From positions 1 through 64,000 of the forward strand of contig JAXGGA010002340.1 of the NCBI GenBank assembly GCA_038373865.1: 64,000 nucleotides of DNA, written 5' to 3'. Shown piece after piece: positions 24,548 through 35,545 of the stretch; position 1 is the stretch's first letter, and the number at the start of each line of letters is the position of its first letter. The translations under genes and the position numbers were made by a program. The notes beneath the pieces were generated by a model. The model was not told where the DNA came from. It searched no databases and saw only the letters and a program-made list of their open reading frames with translations. This DNA is from Uloborus plumipes (taxonomy: Eukaryota; Arthropoda; Arachnida; Araneae; Uloboridae).

Positions 24548-24930
24548 TTTTTAGCCTACTTTCCCATTAAAATGAGAAAAAAGACGAAAAAAGCATTAAA
24601 AGTGGATTAATGCATCATAAAAATATCGCCAAGTCCAAAAAAAAAAAGGTCAAAAAGGAATAAGAAAACAAAATAAATATCGAAAAATTAAAAGTTAGAG
24701 AGTAGGGTTTTGAGATGGAGAAAAACGTGTGTCTGTCTGTCGATCGGTCGGTCTGTCTGCCCCAACCCCCTAATAACTTCAGAACGAACCGTCTGATTTA
24801 GCATTATGTGCTAAAAATGTTTGTTTGACATAATATGCAGTTTCAGATAATTAAATGAATATTGATCAGATGGTAGAATGCCGATGTACGGGAAGGTAGG
24901 CTCGTTTAGTTCTTGACAGAACTTCTTGTT
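24548..24930 (-). mobile_element. HINE/DINE-1-like element, copy 3 (short deletion form)
   Basis: Reverse orientation: it begins with the complement of the 3' end (AGCCTACTTTCCCATTAAAA) and ends with the complement of the 5' block (AGTTCTTGACAGAACTTCTT). The ~145-bp repeats are nearly all lost; only the edge near the microsatellite remains. Here the tract reads GTCTGTCTGTCGATCGGTCG (from 24731), plainly (GTCY)n. Confidence 0.78.
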
Positions 24931-25287
24931 CTTCCTCTTGTTCTGCTTCAGATATTAAAACATATCTTCAACATGGGGGGCACTGATTGTGCAGAGTTCA
25001 AGTCTGTTGAATGTGCCGACGTAAAATTCACTAATGTTCAACTTTCCTTTTTTTTTCCGTGGAATGCCCTCTTCTCTCTCCCTCCCCCTTCTATAAAATG
25101 CATCTAGTATCCAGTTTAGTATTTTTAACACCAATTGTCAAAGTGAAATTAATTCATGTTTTCTGTGCTATAACAGAGATATATTTTCATTCAAAACCAT
25201 TGAATAAAAAAAATATACGGGGATTAAACCAGCTGCCTATCTCACTTACTTATACAGAATTCATTATTTTTTTACGTACATATAGTA

Positions 25288-25572
25288 CAAGGGCGGATAC
25301 AAGGGAAGGTCGATCGCCCCTCCCTTGAGGGACTCTTCTCCAGCAGTTTTTAGATTTTTAAGTTCAAAAAAGGCAATTTTAGTTGATCTTTGATAATATT
25401 AAAGGAAAGGGTGTAGGGATTTGGGGCTCTGATCTGGAAGTTTTTTTGAAATGGAAGACTAAAACATTTGTAATAAACATCTGTTAACAAGGATGTATAA
25501 CGAAAAAAATGGGCAAGTAAGAAAAAAAAAGTCAATCGCCCCTCCCTTGGAACATTTCTGGGTCCGCCCTTG
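25288..25572. mobile_element. hAT-type MITE, 285 bp
   Basis: It starts CAAGGGCGGATACAAGGG and ends TCCGCCCTTG, with GGGAGGGGCGAT-type inverted sub-ends (CGATCGCCCCTCCCTTG and its partner). A perfect 8-bp duplication ATATAGTA flanks it (25280-25287, 25573-25580), as expected for hAT. Confidence 0.88.
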
Positions 25573-26230
25573 ATATAGTATTTGTCTTCTTTTCTCATCT
25601 TCGAAGAAAATAAATGAGAGAGACAAATTTAAAAGAAAAAGAGCATAAATAGGAAGGCTATACGAGTAAAAATTGATTTTGAGAAGCGTAAAAATAAATT
25701 ATAAACTCAAACATTTACAATTTCAATTTCTCCAATACAATCAAAAAATACTAAGAGCCATTAAAAAATTCGAAACTGAATAATTATGATTAAATCGGAA
25801 GTAAGATCAATGTTTTGACATCACTAGCTGTGAAATACTAATGATGACTCCTCATGATGACAAGGATGTATAACGAAAAAAATGGGCAAGTAAGAAAAAA
25901 AAAAAGTCAATCGCCCCTCCCTTGGAACATTTCTGGGTCCGCCCTTGATATAGTATTTGTCTTCTTTTCTCATCTTCGAAGAAAATAAATGAGAGAGACA
26001 AATTTAAAAGAAAAAGAGCATAAATAGGAAGGCTATACGAGTAAAAATTGATTTTGAGAAGCGTAAAAATAAATTATAAACTCAAACATTTACAATTTCA
26101 ATTTCTCCAATACAATCAAAAAATACTAAGAGCCATTAAAAAATTCGAAACTGAATAATCATGATTTAATCGGAAGTAAGATCAATGTTTTGACATCACT
26201 AGCTGTGAAATACTAATGATGAATCCTCAT
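25487..26230 (+). repeat. 373-bp tandem segmental duplication
   Basis: 25487-25859 is repeated almost exactly at 25860-26230. By eye the copies differ by two extra A residues, three or four substitutions and the junction. Each carries the right ~86 bp of the hAT MITE plus its right target repeat ATATAGTA, so the duplication is later than the MITE insertion. The junction has GATG on both sides (microhomology). Confidence 0.93.
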
Positions 26231-27240
26231 TAGTATTCTTCCAGAAAAAATTTCATCTTGGCAGCTGATGTACTGAGCAACTTGAATTTAGAATTTAGCC
26301 TGAAAACGTCTTCACTTATAACAGTTCAAGATTTGATATTTCGATTCTTAATAGTTGTAATGTAGCATAATCCACATTTTGAATTATAGCAATTTTCAAT
26401 AAATTATAGGAAAGAAGCATCGCTTAGCTCTGTTTTCCTTCGTTGAAAATTGACCAAATCTCACTTCTATGATCTTGGTTGAATCAATCTAAGGTTTGCA
26501 CTTGGTGACATAAAAGTTCCTATTAAATGAGGCATCCGAGTTACTGGTGTTCTAAGCGCAAGTCCTCCTTCTCACGACAAGGAAGAAATAATTAAAACAT
26601 TCTTCGAAAAAGAAAATCTTTAGGTTGATGATTTTTCAAGAGGAAATTTGACGACTTCTGAAAAACCAGCTCTTAGGAAATGTGAAAATATATAAAATTT
26701 CACTGTTGAAAATATTCGATAAATATGATATCAGTATTGAAATGAACAACTATAAAAATACAATGCAACACTTTTCTTTTATATCTTTACATCAGGGCCT
26801 TCTAATCTTTAAATAAACTATCTACAAGAAGGTATACAAGACTGACCAAATGAGGATTGATTTGTTACACAAATAATATCCAGCGTGCCTAAAGAAGTTT
26901 TCACATTAAAAAATATATTCAAAACTTGTAACACCTACGTCACTGGCGTTGCTATCATCATTGTCATCCTTCTCTTTTCCCCCCACTTGAACATCATGAG
27001 CATCTTCCACTTAACAGATAATTTTCACTTCCATCATCAAAGGCATTACTGATACAGCACATTTTAAGAAAGATTTAACAGTTGACAAGAGTTCAAGTGC
27101 CTTTATTTTTTACCGAGATTTCTTAACTCATGAATCAAGTTACTAATCAAAAAAGAGAATATATATGATTTTAAAAGAAGGATACCATCAAAGGAGACTT
27201 GATACTATATCATCATGGAGAACGCACCTCATTTCTCATA
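26231..27240. other. No recognisable feature
   Basis: AT-rich non-coding sequence. No coding or shared repeat signal. Confidence 0.55.
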
Positions 27241-27490
27241 CGCCGTTTATTGGTTTCACATGTTTGTTTGTATGTATGTATAGCTCCGAATAAAAGATAA
27301 AATTTACGTTCTTTGCAAATATAAAAGTATTACATTTAATACTATTATTATACTAAAGGCTAAACTATATTACATGTTGATGTTTTATAGGTGCATATAA
27401 ACTTAGCAGATATATTCAATAGTTTTGAAAATTAACTCTAAAAGCGTGTTTTTTAGTTTTTTCAAACTATAATTTAAATTATTTTATATA
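27241..27490 (+). repeat. Dispersed repeat family E, copy 2
   Basis: It matches the copies at 7037 and 38398 from TTTATTGGTTTCACATG through the AATAAAAGATAAAATTTACG core to AAAGCGTGTTTTTTAG. It has one copy of the central block. Confidence 0.75.
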
Positions 27491-28359
27491 ATGTAGAGAT
27501 ACATTCCGCAAGGACAATGAAACCGTGAATTTTCAGTTTTAAGTCGTCATTAGATACTATTTTTTTTAAAAAAAAGAGATTTTTACCAATTGTTCTCTAT
27601 GATGCAAATGGCTTATGAAATCGTATATTTATTCCGCATCTTGAGGATAATATTAACATTTCAGTGCGTGTGTACTTCACGTGATTCTCCTGGAGTTTGA
27701 ATCCATTAACAAAAAAATGAATAAATAATTTTTAAAAAGTCGTGATTTTATGACGTTTTATAGGGACTTATTAGCTTGATATATTCCAGTAATACCTGGC
27801 AGCTTCATTTACTTAACAATTATTCAGCTGTATAGCTCTTCGGATGTGCTGCTGAAATCTCATTAACTCTTTTGGTTCGATTCAATATAAGATTTCTTGA
27901 TGTTGGCAGGTATGGTGATGAAACATCATATTTTGACGACATTTCAAAGGGTCACTTGTGAGCATGTATGTATTTCTTCTAATTATTTGTACTTTTATGC
28001 ATATAAAAAAAAATGCGCAAGTAATTTTATTCCAGTATTCCTACTTAACGTTTGATTAATTCATTCTCATATTCTAAAAGGAAAAAGAATCTCGATTGAG
28101 ACATATGTAATGGATAGACAAAGAAAAAATTATATATTTTTAAGCGACAGGAGAGCTCTATCTTATAGGCTCTTTAGATCCTATATCTTCGGCGTTCACG
28201 CAAAAGTCACTGGGGAAAACCTAAAATGGCAGCATTGTGAAGACTATGCAGATCTTCATCGTAGCATTCCGGCGCTGCCGGGTTAGGTTTGCTCCAACTA
28301 TGAGCCCAAAGCTCTAGCTTTGAGGTGTAGTGAAGTCAAGCCAATGAATTACTACTAAA
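27491..28359. other. No recognisable feature
   Basis: AT-rich up to about 28140, then slightly richer in GC (28140-28340) without identifiable content. Confidence 0.5.
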
Positions 28360-28430
28360 CAGGGGCGCAGCAAAGGAATCTAATTTTGTGCCCTCGCCAG
28401 AAGAATGCCCCTCTGAGACTTCATATTTTT
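28360..28430 (+). mobile_element. Solo hAT-like end
   Basis: CAGGGGCGCAGCAAAGGAAT followed by GTGCCCTCGCCAGAAGAATG and GCCCCTCTGAG resembles a hAT terminus. No partner end was found. Confidence 0.35.
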
Positions 28431-28569
28431 CAGTTTATTTGACTTAGAAATAAAATATAGAAGTAGCTCAAAGTTATCCGGAGTGGCTCAATGATTCCTT
28501 GATGAATAACTGTAGGGCTATATGGCTATGGTGGGTGCTTTGTGATGAGGACAATGATTATATGAGCTA

Positions 28570-28820
28570 CACTGCCGTGCTAAGCACAAAACAAGTATCT
28601 ACACTTTTTAACAAAATTGAGTTATCACCACCAGGTGTCTCTTTGGGACGTATTTTACCTGAATACAATAGTATATGGTCAATTGAAAACGGGATGTATT
28701 TTTTAAAAAAATCTGAAAAAGTATCATCTGAATAAAGTACATGGTGACGCCAAAACTTTAAAGAGTTTTCTTTCGGTTTGAGCTAGACTGCAGATACCAC
28801 TTTTGCGTTTAGCACGGCAG
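28570..28820. mobile_element. TA-flanked MITE, ~251 bp
   Basis: Left ACTGCCGTGCTAAGCACAAA...AGTATCTACA; the complement of the right end is CTGCCGTGCTAAACGCAAAA...GGTATCTGCAG. TA lies at both borders (28568-28569, 28821-28822), with a base or two of ambiguity. An open frame through it (28499-28735) is not conserved-looking. Confidence 0.75.
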
Positions 28821-28822
28821 TA

Positions 28823-29872
28823 CAGCTTCCGGATTGTCTAGAGATATTTTATTTATCATCCATCTGTTTGTCCGCGGGGTCCTCCTAATCTTCTCTACAT
28901 TATTTACGCAAACTTGGGGCAGCAAATTATTAGCAATTCTCTTTACAGGCATCTCTGCATCTTGTTCTACAATGGTTATTTCTGAAAAGTATCATAAGAA
29001 ATATACAATACATGATATGACGTGAAAGAATTCAGTATCCATGACACCCATCAACTCGTGCTGCGAAAGAAATTCCATGTAAATAATTAAGTGTGAACAA
29101 TACTTTGGTAGCACATATTCAATTTTGGGGAAGCTAATACCGCAGACTCGATATATCAGTTGAACTGAAAAGAAGTTGAAAGTATCCCACCAAATAAAGA
29201 AGAGTGAAAGGGGAGAGAGACATCCCTTAGACAAAGGGGGCAATGAGAATACAGCTTTTTCTGCTTAATTTAAATCGCATTTTACATTAGAATTTTGCTT
29301 CTCGGCCGTTACTGGCTCCAGAAATATTTACATTCTTCGCTTCGCAGCAATCAAAAGTTAGCGATTAAGTCGTCAGCCTCCACAACATAAGAAATTAAAT
29401 ATAATTTGAGGGAACACTGCTTTCTCCTCAAAAGCTCTTTAACAAAGCGAAAAAGCTCTGGAGGAAAAGTTATTAAACTCACGAAAAGCGTTTATTAAAA
29501 TGGCGAAACGCGAGCTTGGAACAATACACACAGCTCATTTCTGCGACTTCCTGCGCTAAAATTGGCCTTGTCTCGTCTCGTTTATTTGGCATGTGAAGTT
29601 GAACTTTGCCATTTTTCCTTATCTTAAAGCGTGTAATGTTTACGAATTCAAATAAGTGTGTATTTGGGGTATGTCTATAACATATGGATTTTACATTAAG
29701 GAAAATCGAGCTTGAAGCTCGCAATTTTCCAATTTATTTAGCAGTGATAAGGAGACCAATTTTGCAGAAGGATATGATTTCTGATACAGTATTAACCTAT
29801 TGGTTATAAAAATTACACAGCCAACAAATATTGAAGGAATGTAATGGCTATTTCTTTTTAAAAATTACATAA
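28823..29872. other. No gene; some unique, less AT-rich sequence
   Basis: 28860-29640 has more balanced composition than its neighbours and no visible repeats. Several short frames exist without recognisable domains. Confidence 0.4.
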
Positions 29873-29945
29873 GCCCAGCTGGCCAAGAGGCCCCGGGCTT
29901 AGAGCCTGCTGGTCGTCGCATTTGTATTGTATCTGTATAAGGTAG
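29873..29945 (+). repeat. Dispersed GC-rich repeat H, copy 1
   Basis: AGCCCAGCTGGCCAAGAGGC ... AGAGCCTGCTGGTCGTCGCA then TTTGTATTGTATCTGTATAA. It matches the complement of 57842-57910. Likely part of a SINE or similar retroelement; the type is not established. Confidence 0.6.
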
Positions 29946-31593
29946 GTGAGGAGGAAAAGGAACGTCCATGTGATAAGAGCGCTCCCTCAGCATCATGTGA
30001 ATGTTGATCTCAGAAACTTCTGCTAGAGATTGAATGTGTTAGGTAAATGACTAGTGGTAATTTCTAACTCTAAAGAACGGTATTATAATTTACATACATA
30101 AAACACAATCAGAGTTAAAACACGTGTCTTGTCAAGAGCTGCAATGTGAAGAGTGAAAAAGTCAGGGTTTTACTTCTTTAATCGTCGTGTCAAACACGAC
30201 AGAACACACTGAAAATAGAAAAGGCAAATTGCTTCTATTTAGTCAAGTGATTACTAATAGTTAATTTAATTTGATGAAATACATTTATAAAACTTTGCTC
30301 ATTAGAGGAGCGCACTTGCTCCTTATTGAAAATAAGATGCCTCCCCCCATCCCCCCAATAATATATACAACTTTGCTAGAAAATGCAACGTGCAATTGCG
30401 ATTAAAGAAATTTGTGTTTTGACCCTCGTTTATAGATCTTCGAAGTCAAAAAGAAAACATTTCCACTAAAGAAGCAAAACTTATCCTAACAGAATAAGTA
30501 ACTATAAAAATACAGAAAGAACAGTTTTCTAAACTCCATAATTTCTTCGTTTTTGGAATCAAATCAAAATACAAATTCAAAGAAACAAACGGCGATTTCT
30601 ATAAATTTTAAAAAAGTCGGGCAGTAATTTCTTTATTCAGGACTTTTTGTTTTTCAATGAAAATATTAAAGCAATGTTAAGCCACAGAACTGAAAAACTG
30701 AAGAAGGATAAAAGTCTCGGCATATGAGACCTCACCTGTTGCTGCGCTGTATGCACATTTTTACAAAATTTTGGAAAAATATATATATTAAAAAATGAAT
30801 ATTGCTTCAACCATTAAATCTCGTAAAAAAAAACAATAAACAAATAAAGCGCGAACATAATTTAAAAAATATAATAAATTTAGTAGATTGTTTCAAAAAA
30901 TAAAAATACCGAAAAGGAAAACATTTTTGTTTAAAAAGAACACTATGTCATTATTTTTTTAATGTTCCTTTGTACAATAAAAATTACACAATACAGTCTA
31001 TGATATAAAAGCACGCATAAATATAGATTAAAACTACCACAGTCGGAGTAAATATTTTGGTTCTGGGGCTCTCTAGTTTGGATGGTGTATACTCAAAATA
31101 TTTTTTGTTAATTTCAAACTTTCAAATTTTTTTCTTCACATATGTTACAGATGATACAACAGAAATTATACACATTAGTTAAACTCTATATGGATATTGA
31201 TGTCAAATTCATTAGTGACAGTTGCGACGCTACATAAATAATGGAACTCAATGAAAACCGAAATTCCAGATATAAATGCAACTGCAAATACTCTAACATC
31301 CACTCCAAACTCGGAGATGTTAAACATGTTAGCGTTTCGTGCCGGCAAAATTAGTACAACAAACAAGGTTGTTCAGAGGACGAATTTGAAAACGAATAAT
31401 TTTTCTATAGCTCTTTCGAAAAACTTGAGAAGTACACATGACAGAATCCAGACCCGCGTGCCATGCCGTCAAGCACGGTAATTCTAACTAATTATATTTC
31501 ATTTTAGCACAAATGAAAGCTTTCTTTCACAAAAAGATGATAGGATTAGGAATTTTATTTCAGCAAATTATTAGCGATGTAAAATATAGAAAA
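29946..31593. other. No recognisable feature
   Basis: AT-rich non-coding DNA. Overlapping frames on both strands at 31175-31481 are of near-even composition but match no family I know. Confidence 0.45.
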
Positions 31594-32125
31594 AAGCTCC
31601 CATTAAAAAGAAATATTTTAAACAATAAAAATATTTTTGAAAAAAAAAATGAACCGACTTCAGAACTTCACTCGGCAAGTGTTCTAAAAAGTATGGAATA
31701 GTTTCATGCTTTGAACACCATCGGTACTACATTTAAACATAAGTTTTGAAATCTGCGCAAAAACACTAAATAGAATCATACGAAACTATAATTCAACTAT
31801 AAATATAAATTTCAATGAATCCAGGTTCTTTAATTGCATCCGCATACACTACATTTACAACCACCTATTTATGTAATGGTACAAATATTCAGCTCTTAAT
31901 TTTCAATGGTTTCTCTGAAAAATGTTGGCAAAGTGTAGTTAAACATCATTTTACCCATAGTTTTTGCACCGACTTCAAAACTTGTGTTTAAATGTAGTAT
32001 CGATAGTGTTCAAAGAATAAAATTATTTTTTTACTTTTTAGAGCACTTGCCGAGTGAAGTTCTGAAGTCGGTTCTTTTCCTTTCTTTTTTCAAAAATATT
32101 TTTATTTTATTCTTTTTAGTGTAAA
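31594..32125. mobile_element. Foldback element with AACCGACTTC arms
   Basis: 31640-31770 (GAACCGACTTCAGAACTTCA, CTCGGCAAGTG, TACATTTAAACA) is repeated in reverse complement at about 31965-32095 (GCACTTGCCGAGTGAAGTTC, TGAAGTCGGTTC). The arms are ~150 bp with a ~190-bp middle; the outermost ATTAAAAAGAAATATTTT/AAAATATTTTTATT is low-complexity. Non-coding. Confidence 0.72.
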
Positions 32126-33006
32126 TGTACTTCTGAAATAGGGTAATGTTTCCATTAAGAAACTTCACCTAATTTTTTAAAATAAATGCTCCATAAACTA
32201 TGTAAGGAAAAAAAAGAGAGAAACTCAACGCACCGTTTCTGAAATGAAAACGCTAAGTTGGAATTTTGCAGACAAGAAGCACTATAAGTGGTTTCCTTGT
32301 GTAGCTTATGGTAGCTTTACGAAACCCACTTTTATGACTATAGTTCTTGCAGCCCAGAAATAATAGGGAGACGACGTACTCTTTCGGACACACTCTATAA
32401 TGTATATGAGTAGTGTTTCTTTTTCTTTCTTTCTTTTTTTTTAAATCGAAATTCATGTATGTCGACTTATTTTGATTACACGCATGCCCTGGAAATGTAT
32501 CGATAAATTCCGACATTTATATTCTGCAACAATAAGTAACGAAATTTTAAAGCCTTACGACGAGTTTTATCGCTAAAGTGGCATGCGAATTGAGGTAAAA
32601 CGGATTGCAGGGAGCACTGAGGCATTGTGATGTAAAAAGCATGAATTGAGTAGGAACGCATTTATTCCCCTATTCCGGAGACAAATTGTTTGATTATCTT
32701 GTGGCGACTGGAAATGTGTTTCGATTTTTCTCAAACAGCTTTCTATTACTTCTTTGTGTGGTGGAAATCATCGGAATACAGCACAGCCACGCATGACATC
32801 GTAACAAGGCCCGGTTATTTTGCAGAATCAATTCAGCTGGCTAGAAATATAGGAGTTCAAAAACTATTTCGATGAAAAAACTATTGCAGAACAAATTTAA
32901 ACGTCGGGATAATACTGGTTTATTCTTTATTTCACATTGTATTTATCGCCCCCCCCCCCCCTCGGCCGGTGAATTGGAAGAAACTGCGAGGATTTTATTT
33001 TTTTGA

Positions 33007-33008
<2 letters not shown>
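32126..33008. other. No recognisable feature
   Basis: AT-rich with a few more balanced stretches and a C-run near 32950. No gene identified. Confidence 0.5.

Positions 33009-33073
<65 letters not shown>
33009..33073. repeat. (ATT)n microsatellite
   Basis: About 21 ATT units. It produces a spurious poly-isoleucine frame on the plus strand. Confidence 0.97.
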
Positions 33074-33457
33074 TCTAATACTCTCTCGCGCTCTATCCTC
33101 TCATCTCTCTCTCTGATGAAATTTTTCCACCCAGTTTTCTTTTGGTGTTGAATTAGCGACTTGAGTTCAGTTCTGCTTTGTTTGATTAGTGGGAACAGTG
33201 CCCGCGGCTTATTAAAATAACATTTGTGCTGAGGACATTTGATGTTATTATGCGGCTGGATTTTTATAAATCGGCATACTTAAATTAAAATTTAAAAAAA
33301 TGCAAAAAGTATAAAAAGTTCTATTAAAAAAAAAGAAAAAATGAATTACTTACTTATATTTTGTTTTAAGTATTTCAAAATAAAGCTGACATATTGAACA
33401 AGCATGACGTGATTTTTTTTTTATTTACACTAGTGTCTTAAAATATTGGCGTATTGT

Positions 33458-33625
33458 CAGTGACGTAGCTAGGGGTTGGCAGAAGTGGCTCTTGCCAAGA
33501 GGCGTTTTGACCCATTAAAAATTTTAAAAAGGGAAAAAAATCAAACCCAAACAGATTAAAAGACAAAAATGTGATAGACTGCACCGAGCAGAGCCCCCCC
33601 CCCCCTCCACGCTAATAATTGAAAT
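33458..33625 (+). mobile_element. Solo hAT-like end
   Basis: CAGTGACGTAGCTAGGGGTT resembles a hAT terminus. It is followed by GGCTCTTGCC and, further on, a run of C after GAGCAGAG. The other end was not found. A similar CAGTGACGTAGCG occurs at 7568. Confidence 0.35.
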
Positions 33626-34088
33626 CGGCCGGTCCTATCCACTTAAAAAAGAAAGAAACAAAAAAACATTTACTCCCTACTTCTTTCTTGCCGCTTTTTT
33701 CACCATATCACTTCAACTTATTAATTACTGTACTTCAGAAATAACGTTCTACGATTTCAAAAATCAGCGTGGATAACATTTCGGATGCAGATTTTTGGAA
33801 TGCGATTTAATGATGAAAGAAAATACTCCGCTGCTGGTAACAACTTTTTTGTGGTAAAAAGTAGCGAGATAATAGTACGTAAGTACCAATTTCTCAAAAA
33901 CGGGAGGGGAGGGGGGGTTCTTAAAAACGACTATCGTAAATTTCGAGATTTAAAAAATTCGTACAAAGAGCCCACAATAAATGAAGCTTCCCAAAGTGAG
34001 TAACACAAGAATAGAGGCGCGATTTTGAACGAGAAACGTTTTCAAACGCTGTTTGTACTTCGATGTTTAGGTATAGAAGGGTTAAATG

Positions 34089-34809
34089 CAGTGGCGTACT
34101 CAGGAGGTGGGCTGATAGGGCTGCAGCCCCCTCCAAAATTTCCAAAAAATTTGAAAAATTTAAGCTAAAATCGTTTATTTATTTATTTTCCCTTTCATGC
34201 TGAAATCAAGACAAGATATTGTTTTTTTTTTAAAGAAAATTAAGTATAGGAAAAAATTAAAAGAAAGGGAAAAATGTAAATTCCTTTTTCTTCTTTTAAT
34301 TTCTCTTTTCTTTTTTAATATCTTCATTTTACTATATGTGACGTGTATGGTTATGGTTATCTTATAATTCCATTTTGCTGACATTTATTCCAAATATGTT
34401 ACAGAAACATCGTTTAATGCTTAGTCAATTCATCTTATTCTGTTAAAAAAATGTCCACAAATGTGTTATTGAAACTCAATGTTAGGAGTATAGTAAAATA
34501 AATGGTAAAATGAATGTTACTAAAGCTCAAATTTGCAAAAGTATTGCTTGCACTTGCTCAATAAAGAACATTTTTCAAATTTCAATTTTATCGTTTCCAA
34601 TTTTCATTAAAACGGTTTACTTCTCAACAATAATTATAACAATGACAAATATTTTTTAATAATGTATTTTTGTCATCTGAAATTAGCATTGATATAAGAA
34701 ATTTGAAAAATGTACTCGTCTCTTAGCTACATTTGATGAGGTGCCCGGCCCCTCCTCTCAAAGAGTCTCAGCTCAGCCCCCTTGAAATGTTTGTCAGCGT
34801 AAGCCACTG
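34089..34809. mobile_element. hAT element, non-autonomous, 721 bp
   Basis: Left end CAGTGGCGTACTCAGGAGG, with GGGCTGCAGCCCCCT inside; right end GCGTAAGCCACTG, with CAGCCCCCTTGAAATG inside. The flanks carry an identical 8-bp duplication GTTAAATG (34081-34088 and 34810-34817). The middle is AT-rich and has no transposase frame. Confidence 0.9.
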
Positions 34810-34817
34810 GTTAAATG

Positions 34818-35296
34818 CTATGTTCAAAAGTAAATAAATAAATAAATCTTTTTTCATGAGTTTCAATTTGTCTCAAAATATCTAATTACATTTTTAGTTT
34901 ACCCAATAATACGAACAAACAGACATAATCATGTAAAATACATAAAATGAGAGGGAACACACTGAGCATCGTTAAAAAAGCTTAAGAGAAAAAAATAGAA
35001 CATCAAATTTGCAACGTTGTCAACAAATTTTCTGAATAAATAAATTAAAATTTTTAGAGTCAGAAAAATTTTGGAGGTCACAATGACCTCTCGTGACCTT
35101 CTATAAGGGCGACCTTTGGGGGGCGGGGCCACAATGTCCTAAACTTGCCACCGGTGCTGGACTACATAGATACGCTACAACGTATTGTTGTTTGATTACC
35201 GAAATTTGAAAGTAAGAATTCAACAACGTTTGCCCCAATTTATAAAGTTTTTTTTTTTTTCTAAACTATATTTCAATACAAACTCCTCTCTTTGCT
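34818..35296. other. No gene; one possible hAT-like end
   Basis: 35065-35155 contains GGTCACAATGACCTC symmetry and ends TTGCCACCGGTGCTGG, whose complement CCAGCACCGGTGGCAA looks like a hAT terminus. No partner was found. Confidence 0.35.
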
Positions 35297-35545
35297 CTAA
35301 AGAGCATCCATGACATCAAACACTTTTCTGCCATCTATTGCAGAGGGTAAATTTGGCAAGGCGATTTCCTCATATTCCGATGCCGATGCTTTCAATTCTT
35401 GGTGCGACATACCTTTGAAATTTACTATGTATGTTACAATTTTTAACGCATGAACTCCAAAAGATTGATTTTTAAGAACGGCGATAATGATTTCATTGAA
35501 GGACGGAATTAGCACGTTTTGATATTGTAATGATTCGGCTCTACC
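35297..35545 (-). CDS. Unassigned coding-like segment, possible terminal exon or pseudogene
   Basis: A minus-strand frame runs from about 35545 to a TAG stop at 35297-35299. Unlike most frames here, its protein is of balanced composition, with SFNEIIIAVLKNQSFGVHAL, then KIVTYIVNFKGMSHQELKAS and a C-terminus DGRKVFDVMDAL. An AG at the upstream edge (CCATTGTAG then CATCGAGTACGG) could serve as a splice acceptor, which would make it a last exon of ~80 codons. I do not recognise the family. It could equally be a decayed gene or transposon remnant. No companion exon or polyadenylation context could be assigned. Confidence 0.3.
   Translation of the reverse strand, partial: GRAESLQYQNVLIPSFNEIIIAVLKNQSFGVHALKIVTYIVNFKGMSHQELKASASEYEEIALPNLPSAIDGRKVFDVMDAL

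Noticed and set aside
31175..31481. Pair of opposite open frames as a gene
   Set aside because: Composition is plausible, but no family is recognisable and both strands are equally open; no support for either.
32969..33151. Frame with poly-isoleucine as a membrane peptide
   Set aside because: It is the (ATT)n microsatellite.
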